A stretch of 45,147 nt of DNA from Rhodobacteraceae bacterium HTCC2083 (GTDB lineage Bacteria > Pseudomonadota > Alphaproteobacteria > Rhodobacterales > Rhodobacteraceae): assembly GCA_000156115.1 (NCBI GenBank), contig DS995276.1, positions 2,853,011 through 2,898,157 on the forward strand, read 5' to 3'. Under the pieces are notes generated by a model. It ran no database searches and had not been told where the DNA came from. It saw only the letters and a program-made list of their open reading frames with translations. Of this stretch, positions 1 to 9,115 are shown in pieces. Numbering within the stretch: position 1 is the stretch's first letter; each line of letters begins with the position of its first letter. The position numbers and the translations under genes were made by a program.

Positions 1-218
1 AGGAATATGCGTCACCAGCGTCACCAGCGTCACCAGCGTCACCAGCGTCACCAGCGTCACCAGCGTCACCAGCGTCACCAGCGTCACCAGCGTCACCAGC
101 GTCACCAGCGTCACCAGGGAGCGTTTTGCACCTGACCGCGATGGCCCTCCCTACAGCGGACTTGGCCCCGCCTGCACTGAGGTGTGCTTTATGCATGACG
201 ATCAGTATGCGTGGAGAC
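1..218. repeat. Dispersed repeat, right half, with 9-bp minisatellite (12 units)
   Basis: Positions 9-116 hold 12 exact head-to-tail copies of the 9-mer gcgtcacca. The sequence just before the array (aggaatat) and about 90 bases after it (128-218) recur around 6325-6506, where the array has 8 units. Both arrays therefore belong to one dispersed element whose unit number varies. The left part of this copy lies outside the window. No start codon or ribosome site supports translation of the array. Positions 219-385 show nothing further. Confidence 0.9.
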
Positions 219-385
219 TGTTATTCTATAGCCGACATTCATATGTGACGCAGCAAATGGCCGTAGAGAGCCCCAAGTCACCGATGCTGCAAAATGTGCA
301 AATGACAGCTTCTCCAAGCATAGCGGGCGTTCATTTCTGAACTGCAATACCAATCTTTAATCGTGTGGCGACCTCGGGCGACCGA

Positions 386-1021
386 TTACTTCGCCAGAAT
401 TTTCGCAAGCTGCGCAGCTGATGTGACGCCGTCAATAAGCCGGGTGTGTCCGATATTACCAACGTGGGCTGGAATATGCCCCATTCCGGCGCAGCCAAGA
501 ACGACTGTATCAACTTTATCTTCGGTGACAGCACGTTTGATTTCGCCAACCACTACATCCGCCGTTCCGGCTGGATCGATTTCCAGATCTAACACGGGAA
601 CACCACTGGCACGGACGCGGGCCAGTTGGGATGTGAAGCCATAAGCGTGGATGTTCTTTTCCAGTATGGGCACAGAAACGTCTAAAGTGGTCACGACAGA
701 AAATTTGGCTCCTGAAAGCACAGCCATGTGATAGGCTGCTTGGCCAATACCAATGACTGGACAGGATGCGATATCGCGGGCGGCGTCCAGCCCGGTGTCA
801 TCAAAGCAGCCAATAATAATGGCCTTTGCGCCTGCATCAGAGGCTTTGCGCACTAGCGTCAACAACGGCGGGATACAGGCCGCGCCGTCTTCAGGGCCTT
901 GGATCGCGGCTGGTCCTTCGACAGAGGTCCACCCTTCCAGCTCGACGCCTGCAAATGATGCCGTTTCAACCATGGCTTTGGTCATGGCGTCTGTGCTGTT
1001 GGGATTGATCAGGACAATCAT
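386..1021 (-). CDS. Asp/Glu/hydantoin racemase family protein
   Basis: The 211-residue protein fits the Asp/Glu/hydantoin racemase superfamily, which inverts a chiral carbon with two cysteines and no cofactor. The two expected cysteines are visible as GCFDD (C72) and GCAGM (C177), and the N-terminus carries the usual INPNS phosphate-like loop. It is the last gene of a minus-strand ABC operon: its ATG shares one base with the stop of the upstream permease (TAATG). The context suggests racemisation of an imported amino acid, hydantoin or allantoin-type compound, but the substrate cannot be read from sequence. Family assignment is firm; the reaction is inferred. Confidence 0.85.
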   Translation of the reverse strand: MIVLINPNSTDAMTKAMVETASFAGVELEGWTSVEGPAAIQGPEDGAACIPPLLTLVRKASDAGAKAIIIGCFDDTGLDAARDIASCPVIGIGQAAYHMAVLSGAKFSVVTTLDVSVPILEKNIHAYGFTSQLARVRASGVPVLDLEIDPAGTADVVVGEIKRAVTEDKVDTVVLGCAGMGHIPAHVGNIGHTRLIDGVTSAAQLAKILAK

Positions 1022-1857
1022 TAGACGGCTTTTCCGGCGTCGCTGCCTGCGCGTGCTTTACGTCGGTTGCTCAAAAGTGCAAGGGCGAGGAATATGCCGA
1101 TAATCAGAAGGGAGAACACTGTCGTCAGCGTGCCAAGCGCGTAAAGCACAGGCGATGTGACATTCGTCGTCATCCCGTAGATTTCTAAAGGCAGCGTGTT
1201 GTAGCTACCCGCCGTTAGCAGGGTGCGCGCGAATTCGTCATAACTGAGCGTGAAGCCAAACAAGGCGACGCCAATCAGCGAGGGTGCAATTATCGGCAAT
1301 ACAACATGGCGGATTGTCTGCCATGGGGATGCCCCAAGATCGCGGGCGGCTTCCTCAAAGCTTTTGTCGAAACGGTTAAAGACTGCGAACATGATCAGCA
1401 GGCCGAACGGCAGCGTCCATGTCAGTTGCGCGCCAAAACCGGAGGTCGACCAATGCACGTTGAGCCCGCTTTGCGAAAACAGCAAGCCCACACCCAGCGA
1501 GACAAGGATCGACGGGATCACCAGCGCCGTTATGATAAGGTAGAACAGAATGCCCGAGCCTACGAATTTCTTGCGAAATGCCAGGCCGCCCATAACCGAG
1601 ACGACCACTGTTGTGACCATGACCATCAGACCCAACAAGATTGAACGGCGAAAGCTGCCCCAAATGTCGCCGACAGCCTGTTGTTCAAACAAGTCATAGA
1701 ACCAATACATCGACACGCCGCGCATCGGGAATGTCAGCCCGCCACCCTCGCCTTGGAACGATAGAATGCCGATGGTCAGGGTCGGACCGTAAAGGAACAT
1801 CACAAACAGCGCGAAGAAAGCGGATAGCAGGTAAAATGATCTGGCGCGCGGTTCCAT
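1021..1857 (-). CDS. ABC transporter permease, PotC-like
   Basis: A 278-residue inner-membrane permease of the spermidine/putrescine type. It has about six hydrophobic segments and the cytoplasmic coupling loop EEAARDLGASPWQTIRHV, the EAA motif that docks to the ATPase. I start it at the ATG at 1857 (MEPRARS), which overlaps the preceding permease stop as TAATG. A longer reading of the frame back to 2115 would run through that permease and is not credible. It works with the permease at 1857-2720, the binding protein at 2781-4067 and the ATPase at 4103-5086. The substrate is unknown; polyamine-type family membership does not fix it. Confidence 0.9.
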   Translation of the reverse strand: MEPRARSFYLLSAFFALFVMFLYGPTLTIGILSFQGEGGGLTFPMRGVSMYWFYDLFEQQAVGDIWGSFRRSILLGLMVMVTTVVVSVMGGLAFRKKFVGSGILFYLIITALVIPSILVSLGVGLLFSQSGLNVHWSTSGFGAQLTWTLPFGLLIMFAVFNRFDKSFEEAARDLGASPWQTIRHVVLPIIAPSLIGVALFGFTLSYDEFARTLLTAGSYNTLPLEIYGMTTNVTSPVLYALGTLTTVFSLLIIGIFLALALLSNRRKARAGSDAGKAV

Positions 1858-2720
1858 TACAGTTCCTTCCGGATGTCGACAAAGCGCAACAAGATGCCGA
1901 TGGTGATCAGCACAGTCGCGAGCAGCACGATGGCGGTGGCAGACGCGCTTGGGTATTGGAGCAGTGCAATGTCGTTCGATATCAGGCGGCCCACGTTGGC
2001 GGATTGACTGCCGCTCATGAAGCGCACAGTGATGAAGTCGCCCATTACCAGCGTCACCACGAAAATAGTGCCGATCATGATTCCCGGTTTCGTCAGCGGT
2101 ATGATCACGTTCCACAGGATTTGCGCACCGCTTGCGCCTGCATCACGTGCAGCCTCGATCAGGGATTTGTCGATCCGCATCATCGTGTTGAAGATCGGGA
2201 CGACCATGAACAGCGTGTAGAGGTGCACAAAAGCGAGGATGACGGCGAAATCTGAAAACAACAACCACTCGACCGGTTCGTCTATGACGCCCCAAGACAT
2301 CAAGGTTGTGTTGGCGATGCCATTGCGCCCCAGAAACGGAATCCAGCTGATCATGCGGATGATGTTGGAGGTCCAGAACGGGATTGTGCACAGCAGGAAT
2401 AGTGCGATTTGCCATGTCAGGCTGCGAATGTGGAATGCCAGATAATAGGCTACGGTGAACCCTATGACCAAGGTAAAGGCCCATGTGATGAACGCATATT
2501 TGAACGTATTGAGAAAGACGGTGTAGGTGACGGGCGACCCAAACAGGAACGCGTAGTTGTCCCATTCTAAGGCCGGAATGATCGAGAATTCTGTTGCCCG
2601 CCAAAAGCTGACGATCACGATCAGCACAATCGGCATCACGAGAAAAACCAGCAAAATGGCGGCAAGGGGCGACACCATAAGCCAGCCGGTCACATTGCGA
2701 TTTTCTAACAGCTTTTTCAT
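1857..2720 (-). CDS. ABC transporter permease, PotB-like
   Basis: A permease of about 287 residues with an N-terminal transmembrane helix (WLMVSPLAAILLVFLVMPIV), several further helices and the EAA loop IEAARDAGASGAQILWNVI. I place the start at MKKLLENRN (2720), which matches the usual beginning of PotB-like proteins; an upstream in-frame ATG at 2753 would add 11 residues of low-complexity leader. No strong ribosome site precedes either. It pairs with the overlapping PotC-like permease downstream to form the membrane channel. Its gene follows the binding-protein gene after about 60 bases. Confidence 0.9.
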   Translation of the reverse strand: MKKLLENRNVTGWLMVSPLAAILLVFLVMPIVLIVIVSFWRATEFSIIPALEWDNYAFLFGSPVTYTVFLNTFKYAFITWAFTLVIGFTVAYYLAFHIRSLTWQIALFLLCTIPFWTSNIIRMISWIPFLGRNGIANTTLMSWGVIDEPVEWLLFSDFAVILAFVHLYTLFMVVPIFNTMMRIDKSLIEAARDAGASGAQILWNVIIPLTKPGIMIGTIFVVTLVMGDFITVRFMSGSQSANVGRLISNDIALLQYPSASATAIVLLATVLITIGILLRFVDIRKEL

Positions 2721-2780
2721 GAGTATTCTTTGTATTGTATGGGGTGGGTGCACCCCGTAAGGCGCACCCGTTGGTCGTTC

Positions 2781-4067
2781 TTAAGCGGCGATAAATTCGT
2801 TCCACTTGCGGACCATGTATTGGTTTTCGTCCATGACAGAGTTCCAGCACACAACTGATCCCATGCGATCAAGGAAGGCCCCACCATCGCGAACTTCGCC
2901 TGCACCGGCCAGTTTGTCGCCAGTTGGGGACAAGATGTCACCTTCCGCGGCTTTGCCTTCGTACCAGAAACCCCATTCGTCTGCGGTCATGAACTCTTTC
3001 GACGTTTCAGGAACAGCAGAGTAATAGCCCTGACGCATCAGATAACCGCCGACCCAGCCGGAGAGGTACCAGTTGATGTATTCATAAGCTGCTTCCAGCT
3101 CCAAACCAGAAAGTGCAGCAGAGATGCCCAAACCACCACCCCACGAGCGGTAGCCTTCTTCCAAAGGCTGGTAGACGCATGGGACACCTTGCGATTTGAC
3201 CGCCGTGATCGCTGGAGACCACATGGACTGGATCACAACTTCGCCGGACGCCATCAGGTTGACGCTTTCATCAAAGGACTTCCAGAATGCGCGGAACTGA
3301 CCGTTTTTCTTGGCTTCGGTGAAGATGCCAAGCGTCAGGTCGATCTCTTCTTTCGTCATGTTGCCTTTGTCGGGGTAGGTGTATTCGCCCATGGATTCCA
3401 CGACCATCGCCATGTCCATGATCCCGATAGACGAGATGTCGAGGATTGATGCCTTGCCTTTAAATTCAGGGTTTAAAAGTTCGGACCAGTTGTTGATCGG
3501 ACGGCCAATTAGGTCAGGGCGGATGCCCAGCGTGTCAGCGTTGTAGATTGTCGGGATCAGGGTCATCCAACCTGATTCCTCGTCCACAAAGTCAGTGCCG
3601 TTCGGCCCTGATGTGAAGCCGACAGTGTGCGGTGCTGTGCCCTGTGCAATCGTGCTTGTCGGTGTCAAAAGGCCGCTGCGGAATGTACCGGCGATCTTGT
3701 CGTAATTGGCGATCTTGGACGTATCCATTGCCTGCATGTTGCCAGCGGCCCAGACCTTTTTGCAAATAAAGTATTCGATGTCTGCGATGTCAAAACTGTT
3801 GGGCTGTGTGGCTGCGCGTTGTGTCACGCTGTCCGTATCTAGCGCAGTCATTTCAAGCGTAAAGCCAAGATCTTCTTTCACTTTATTGGCGACATCATTG
3901 AGGTTGGACACCCCTGTGCCGAACTGGCGGATGGTGACGTCCTTGATGTTTTGCGCCCAAAGCATCGGCGCGCCAAGGGTCGTTGATCCCGCCGCAATCG
4001 CAGTCGATGCGGCGCCTTTTAGTAATGCGCGGCGGCTAAGGCCGGTCCGTGATGTAAGTTTGGTCAT
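2781..4067 (-). CDS. Periplasmic polyamine-type substrate-binding protein (Tat signal)
   Basis: A binding protein of about 428 residues related to PotD/PotF (family 1/8 extracellular solute-binding). The N-terminus has a twin-arginine leader (LSRRALLKGAAST) followed by a hydrophobic stretch and a likely cleavage after MLWAQ, so it should be exported folded. The start at 4067 is fixed by a good AAGGAG ribosome site eight bases upstream; an upstream ATG at 4139 would overlap the ATPase gene and lacks such a site. The gene lies between the ATPase and the permeases of one operon. The ligand could be a polyamine, opine or amino-acid derivative; the racemase in the operon argues for a chiral substrate. 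Confidence 0.9.
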   Translation of the reverse strand: MTKLTSRTGLSRRALLKGAASTAIAAGSTTLGAPMLWAQNIKDVTIRQFGTGVSNLNDVANKVKEDLGFTLEMTALDTDSVTQRAATQPNSFDIADIEYFICKKVWAAGNMQAMDTSKIANYDKIAGTFRSGLLTPTSTIAQGTAPHTVGFTSGPNGTDFVDEESGWMTLIPTIYNADTLGIRPDLIGRPINNWSELLNPEFKGKASILDISSIGIMDMAMVVESMGEYTYPDKGNMTKEEIDLTLGIFTEAKKNGQFRAFWKSFDESVNLMASGEVVIQSMWSPAITAVKSQGVPCVYQPLEEGYRSWGGGLGISAALSGLELEAAYEYINWYLSGWVGGYLMRQGYYSAVPETSKEFMTADEWGFWYEGKAAEGDILSPTGDKLAGAGEVRDGGAFLDRMGSVVCWNSVMDENQYMVRKWNEFIAA

Positions 4068-4102
4068 GCGTAGTCTCCTTGTCGATGATGAAGTGCCGCG
4101 AT

Positions 4103-5086
4103 TTATGCGGTCAGTTGGTGAAGGTTTTTGGCATCCCAATGCAGACCAATCTGGTCGCCGGGGTGATGCGGGGTGGTGAAGTATTCAGCTTCGGGCACCA
4201 GCGCTGTGATTTCTTGGTCGCCGGTAATGCGCGACAGCAAGGATACATGGGTGCCCTGGTATTCAACGGCGGTCACTTGGGCGTCTAACCTGCCTTTCTG
4301 TGGCGCGGTGATGGCGACAGCGTCAGTGCGGATTGCGAAATGCCCCTCGGGCAGGGCGATGACATTATGGCCGCCCATAAACTGCGCAACGAAACGTGTT
4401 TTCGGGGCGTTGAACACATCGCGCGCTGCGCCCGCCTGTTCAATCACCGCGTCATTCATCACGACGATCTCATCGGCCAACGCCAGTGCTTCGTCTTGCC
4501 CGTGGGTAACGTGGATAAAGCTGATGCCCAGCTCCTTTTGCAGCTTCTTCAGCTCGCCACGCATCCGGGTGCGCAAGAACGGGTCTAGCGCTGAAAGCGG
4601 TTCATCCAGCAACAAAACCTCTGGCCGTGTGATCAGGGCACGGGCGAGTGCTACTCGCTGTTGTTGCCCGCCAGACAATTGATCAGGCAGTCGATCTGCC
4701 AGCGCCGTTAGGTCGACCAACTCCAGCATCTCGCCCGCTTTGGTATGGCGTTTCTTGACGTCCACCCCCTTCATTTTCAGGCTAAATGCAACGTTATCAA
4801 GGACGCTAAGATGCGGAAACAAAGCGTAGTTCTGAAACATCATCGCAGTGCCGCGCTGCGCGGGCGGCAGAGCGGAAATGTCACGCCCTGACAGCAAAAT
4901 CGCGCCTTCGGTCACGCTTTCATGGCCCGCAATCATCCGCAGGGTCGATGATTTTCCGCAACCCGAAGGCCCAAGCAGGCAGGTATAGGAGGATGGCTGG
5001 AACCTATGCTTTATCGCGTCCACAGCGACGGTCGGACCATAGCGTTTGGTGACTTTCACCAGTTCCAGATCATGTTTTGCAGTCAT
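4103..5086 (-). CDS. ABC transporter ATPase, PotA-like
   Basis: A 327-residue ATP-binding subunit. Visible motifs are Walker A (GPSGCGKSS), Q-loop (FQNYALFP), signature (LSGGQQQR), Walker B (VLLLDEP), D-loop (SALD) and the switch histidine (VTHGQDEA), followed by a C-terminal TOBE-like regulatory part. All catalytic motifs are intact. An AGGAG ribosome site precedes the ATG at 5086. It is the first gene of the ABC operon, and the 5087-5271 interval shared with the divergent GntR gene carries likely operators, so the operon is probably controlled by that regulator. Confidence 0.93.
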   Translation of the reverse strand: MTAKHDLELVKVTKRYGPTVAVDAIKHRFQPSSYTCLLGPSGCGKSSTLRMIAGHESVTEGAILLSGRDISALPPAQRGTAMMFQNYALFPHLSVLDNVAFSLKMKGVDVKKRHTKAGEMLELVDLTALADRLPDQLSGGQQQRVALARALITRPEVLLLDEPLSALDPFLRTRMRGELKKLQKELGISFIHVTHGQDEALALADEIVVMNDAVIEQAGAARDVFNAPKTRFVAQFMGGHNVIALPEGHFAIRTDAVAITAPQKGRLDAQVTAVEYQGTHVSLLSRITGDQEITALVPEAEYFTTPHHPGDQIGLHWDAKNLHQLTA

Positions 5087-5211
5087 GGGTGCTCCTGTTC
5101 TGAAACCAGCTGGGCGCTTGTGGTGATAGAGTTCAAACAGTGCCTACGGTTTCGAAGAATAAGTCAGGTCGATGGCTTAAAATTAGGCGGACTAATTCTG
5201 TGACGCTCAAA

Positions 5212-5247
5212 TATTGAACACAATAGATATTCTATATTGTATACAAT
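5212..5247. promoter_or_regulatory. Two palindromes, likely GntR/FCD operators
   Basis: The interval between the divergent ABC operon and GntR gene contains a perfect 12-bp palindrome attgtatacaat (5236-5247) and an upstream imperfect one, tattg-N4-caata (5212-5225). Their centres are 23 bases apart, about two helical turns. Short TTGTATACAA-type palindromes are the usual targets of FadR-subfamily GntR regulators such as VanR. Assignment to the neighbouring regulator is inference from position. Confidence 0.6.
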
Positions 5248-5271
5248 TAAGCTTCACCTTGTTCACACAGC

Positions 5272-6015
5272 ATGCCTCTGGCATCAGTGATTCTGAAGGA
5301 GCCTTCCATACAGGCAAAGCCCATCTCCACGCCCAAATCTCAAGATGCGACGCAAAAGGTAGCTGACGCGCTGGCTTAGGTGATTCATGAACATCGTCTC
5401 GCACCGAGTACAAAGCTGGGAGAGGACGAAATTGGAGAAATCTACAAGGTGTCTCGCACCGTTGTACGCGCGGCACTTCAATCGCTCGCGCATGTTCAGC
5501 TTGTAGAAATCCAGCGTAATAAGGGTGCCTTCGTGGCAAGTCCGACCCCGCGTGAAGCCCGCGAAGTGTTTGAAGCGCGCGCGCTGCTGGAACCGCGTAC
5601 CGCCCGTTCCGCCGCGAGCCGAGTCACACCACGCGACATTGAGATTTTGAAAGATCACATTGCCCAAGAGCATTTAGCCTTGGATGCTGGCGATAATGGC
5701 CGAGCGATTAACCTGTCTGGACGCTTCCATATCGAGATCGCGCGGATCGCAGATCAGGACACAATCAGTCAGTTCATCGAAACGCTGATCGCTCGTTCTT
5801 CATTGGTCATAGCACTCTATTGGCGGCGCGAAAGTGCGTTATGTGAGAGCCATGCCCATCACGCCCTGGTGCAATCAATTGCCGATGGAGATGAGCAAAA
5901 TGCCGAAGAGCTGATGCGCAGCCATCTTGTCGATCTAAACTCAGCACTTGATTTACGTGATCGCCCTGTTCGGGCGCAGAACCTACGGGAATTACTGCAA
6001 GCAACCGATCAATAG
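5272..6015 (+). pseudogene. GntR-family (FadR/FCD) regulator with an in-frame amber codon
   Basis: Reading from ATG 5272 gives MPLASVILKEPS... up to VADALA, then a TAG at 5377-5379, then VIHEHRLAPSTKLGEDEIGEIYKVSRTVV without a frame change. The stop falls inside the first helix of the winged-helix DNA-binding domain, where relatives read VADALR-x-AI-x-x-HRLAPGTKLGEDE. The rest is complete: recognition helix (SRTVVRAALQ), a wing and an all-helical FCD effector domain with histidine metal ligands. A GTG directly after the stop (5380) could restart translation but would leave an incomplete DNA-binding domain. It is divergent from the ABC/racemase operon, its likely target. Unless the stop is suppressed, the regulator is probably inactive and the operon derepressed. 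Confidence 0.75.
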
Positions 6016-6113
6016 TAACGCAGCCTTCAAATTGATCCCAACGCAGCCTGCCGACAACCGCTTTGAAAAGTAAGCTGACATCCGTTCAAATCCATCGAAA
6101 GGAAGGTTTGTCT

Positions 6114-6506
6114 GCGTTGTGTGAGTTCAGACAAGCCGCAGCGAATGGCACGTACTCCCGAACCAGTCGTTGGTGCATAACGCGGCTAAGGTCGACTGGG
6201 TGCGGGGTGATCAGCCATCGGGTAGGGGGGAGGGTGACGCTTGTGACGCTTCTTCTTACTGCGCTCTCTATTCAAAAAAACATGTTTTCAAATGAATATA
6301 TTTTTTCACCATAGACCGTGCAGTAGGAATATGCGTCACCAGCGTCACCAGCGTCACCAGCGTCACCAGCGTCACCAGCGTCACCAGCGTCACCAGCGTC
6401 ACCCGAAAGCTTTTTGGACCTGACCGCGGTGGCCCTCCCTACGCCGGACTTGGTCCCACCTGCGCTGAGGTGTGTTTTGTGCATGACGATCAGTATGAGT
6501 GGAGAC
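6114..6506. repeat. Full copy of the dispersed repeat with inverted GTGACGCT/AGCGTCAC arms and 8-unit minisatellite
   Basis: The left conserved block (6114-6240, starting gcgttgtgtgagttcag) recurs at 9093 and 32519, and partly at 44947. It ends in gtgacgct-t-gtgacgct, the reverse complement of the minisatellite unit. An AT-rich spacer of about 80 bases follows, then eight units of gcgtcacc(a) from 6333 to 6403 and the right conserved block (6417-6506) shared with 128-218. The whole could fold into a long imperfect hairpin. No protein-like reading is convincing. It fills most of the gap between the GntR gene and the Old Yellow Enzyme gene; positions 6507-6711 hold nothing else recognisable. 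Confidence 0.8.
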
Positions 6507-6711
6507 GGCAGTGGAATTTCCAGCAATAATATACGCTGTTTCGTTCTGTATCCGCGTGCCATCAACTAGACACTTGCTCTGCGACCTCTGAAAAAGTAAG
6601 TCTGCACGTCGCGTGGCAATTCGGGGCTGCTTATGTCGCCGTTTCGATTTCAAGGCGATGAAATGCCAAAATCGAAAACCCAAATTATCGTGATCCTATA
6701 GGTTGGTGATA

Positions 6712-7857
6712 TCAGTAAATATTTGAACGCTCATATTGAATTGGCCATTCAAAATTTTTCGCTTTGAGGTGATTTGCAGCACGTTGCGGCCATACAGGGT
6801 CCGCTAATAAAGCGCGGCCAAGTATTACAATATCTGCATCTCCGTTGGCGACAATCGACTCTGCAAGGTCCGGAGAATTAATTAGCCCTACTGCACCTGT
6901 CGGTATTTGAGCCTCAGATCGAACAGTGGCGGCCAGTGGTATTTGATAACCTGGATGAATTGGAATCGATTGGCGTGGATTGTTCCCACCTGATGAGCAA
7001 TCGATTAGATCAATAGATCCTTCCTCCTTTAGAATCTTGGAAAGCCTGACGCTATCCTCAATGCTCCAACCGCCTTCAACCCATTCTGTAACAGAAAGAC
7101 GAATGAACAGTGGCAAATTGGAAGGCCATTCGGACCGAACGGCTTCAATGCTCTCTATCAAGAACCGGATTCTGTTTTCAAAGGACCCGCCATAATCGTC
7201 ATCTCTGAAGTTGCTCAGTGGTGAAAGAAACTGATGAACCAAATATCCATGTGCCGCATGCAATTCTAAGGCTTGGAAACCAGCATTGCGAGCTCTCTTG
7301 GATGCATTAGCCAGCATGTCAAGTTGCGATTCTATTCCTGATTTGGTTAATGCAACAGGTTCGCGCCAGTCACTTGAGTACGCCTGTGCGGATGGGGCCA
7401 CTGTGTTCCAGCCGCCTTCTTCAATTGGTATCGGCGATGAACCATCCCATGGTCGCCCAACGGATGCTTTACGTCCTGCATGCCCAAGTTGAATTCCCGC
7501 TACTGCGTCTTGTCCATTCACAAATTCAGCTATTCGGCTTAATCTATCCTGCTGTTCATCGTTCCAGAGCCCAAGGCAATTTGGTGTGATTCTCCCCGCA
7601 GGCTCTGTGTGCACAGCTTCTGTAAACACGATCCCTGCGCCGCCAGCGGCCCGAGCAGCAAGATGCGCAAAATGCCAGTCATTCGGAATGCCGTCATTAC
7701 TTGAGTATTGACACATCGGCGACAGCATAATCCGATTTTTAGCTGTCACACTGCGAAACGTGATTGGCCTGAACAAATGCGGGTTAGGATCACGTTTGAG
7801 CACTCGGCGACTAGTTTCGCCAGTTAGCCGCGAGTCATGTTTTGATCCGTTCGTCAT
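6712..7857 (-). CDS. NADH:flavin oxidoreductase, Old Yellow Enzyme family (YqjM-like)
   Basis: A 381-residue FMN-dependent TIM-barrel ene-reductase. Family marks include the SPMCQYSS segment with the redox-tuning cysteine typical of the YqjM subclass, the ligand-binding HAAHGYLVHQFLSPL motif, the GGSFENRIRF segment and a C-terminal phosphate-binding part (ILGRALLADP). These enzymes reduce activated C=C bonds of unsaturated carbonyl or nitro compounds with NAD(P)H. A GGAGA ribosome site precedes the ATG. It lies about 100 bases downstream of the truncated amidase gene on the same strand, so the two may once have shared a transcript. The natural substrate is unknown. Confidence 0.9.
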   Translation of the reverse strand: MTNGSKHDSRLTGETSRRVLKRDPNPHLFRPITFRSVTAKNRIMLSPMCQYSSNDGIPNDWHFAHLAARAAGGAGIVFTEAVHTEPAGRITPNCLGLWNDEQQDRLSRIAEFVNGQDAVAGIQLGHAGRKASVGRPWDGSSPIPIEEGGWNTVAPSAQAYSSDWREPVALTKSGIESQLDMLANASKRARNAGFQALELHAAHGYLVHQFLSPLSNFRDDDYGGSFENRIRFLIESIEAVRSEWPSNLPLFIRLSVTEWVEGGWSIEDSVRLSKILKEEGSIDLIDCSSGGNNPRQSIPIHPGYQIPLAATVRSEAQIPTGAVGLINSPDLAESIVANGDADIVILGRALLADPVWPQRAANHLKAKNFEWPIQYERSNIY

Positions 7858-7957
7858 GATTTCTCCGAAACAGTTTAAATTAAATTTTGCAGCCTAATTT
7901 TTGGCCACACGCAAAGTGGACGTAAGAGTTGTTGAGTAGTTTTGCCCGGTAATGGCT

Positions 7958-9115
7958 TCAGTGGTTAGCTTTCGGCAACTTGAAGTAGCTTTCAACCTTC
8001 GCAGCAAGTGCCAAAAGCTCAAGATCGTTACCGCCACTGGCTGTTAACATCACCCCAGTCGTTATTTTGTTATGTTCGAAAGGCAGCGAGATACTACAGC
8101 AGTCGAGCACATTTGCGATTGAGGGGTTTCGGAGCACCTGGAGATTTATGCGATTATATTCATCATCCGACTCCATTGTAGCGAAGCTGGGTGGAAGAAT
8201 AGGCACTGTAGGCATCAGCAGGACCTGTGTCCCGATTTCATTCTTAAATCTCGTAATAAGCTCATTTCGAGAATTAAGGGTTTTGCGATACTCAATAGCG
8301 CTTACCTCGTCCGCTCGCCCCATCCTTGTGGCGCTTGCAACTCGTGGATCCATTATTTCTCGCTGCGTTTTGTAAGCCTCATCATAAGAAGCACGGGACT
8401 CAATCGATGAGAATTGCCAAACTGGCAACGTCTTGAGCGCATGAAGAGTATTCAGTGACTCATAACGGACTTTGAAGCCTTGGCGTCGCAAAATCTCAAT
8501 TGCCTCGCTAAATCCCGTAGCCACGGCCGGTTCAAGGTCATCCATTCCATAATTTGTCGGAACGATAAATTCAGGCTGCAGGTCGACTATTGGTTCACGC
8601 AGACTTTGTGCGATAGCTTGATATACCAGTTTACACGCATCGACACTCGCGGCCATCGTTCCAACGCTATCCAAGCTTTGTGAAAGGGCCTTACACCCTT
8701 CTCTTGAGACACTATTTTGGGTGGGTTTAAAGCCGACAATGCCATTAAAAGCGGCCGGTATTCGGAGGGATCCACCGGTGTCTGTCCCGATTGCGACATC
8801 GGCTGCACCACACGCAACAGAGATGGCACCACCAGATGTAGAACCGCCGGGTATGCAGTCGGCATACAATGCATTTACAGGGGTACCATAGTGGGGGTTC
8901 AAGCCTAGCCCAGAGTAAGCCAGCTCCGTCATATTGGTATGCCCGATAAATACGGCTCCTGCTTCGCGCAGGCGTGCAATGACGTCACAGTCTTTTGCTG
9001 CGGGCTCATCGAATTTCATAAATTGCGTGCCAGCTTTCGTAATAAATCCCTTTACATCAAATAAGTCTTTGACGGACATTGGTCTGACACCACCGCGTTG
9101 TGTGAGTTCAGACAA
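7958..9115 (-). pseudogene. Amidase-signature enzyme, N-terminally truncated by the dispersed repeat
   Basis: The reading frame covers most of an amidase-signature hydrolase. The Ser-cisSer-Lys residues are present: lysine in SVKDLFD (residue 16), serine in GGSTSGG (92) and the nucleophile in GTDTGGSLRIP (116). Normal members have roughly 60-70 residues before the catalytic lysine; here only about 15 exist, and the first nine (MSELTQRGG) are encoded by the dispersed repeat that begins at 9093. The true 5' end has been replaced. The start shown is only the longest frame and has no clear ribosome site. It may be inactive or misfolded despite the intact triad. The natural substrate cannot be told. 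Confidence 0.8.

Noticed and set aside
1-120. CRISPR-like regular repeats
   Set aside because: The 9-bp units are contiguous, with no spacers; it is a minisatellite.
1641-2255. Plus-strand frame of 204 codons opposite the permeases
   Set aside because: Antisense shadow, very rich in H, Q and R and without family features.
6272-6565. Minus-strand frame with a GDA tripeptide repeat
   Set aside because: It is only the translation of the minisatellite; no ribosome site, and it crosses the non-coding conserved blocks.
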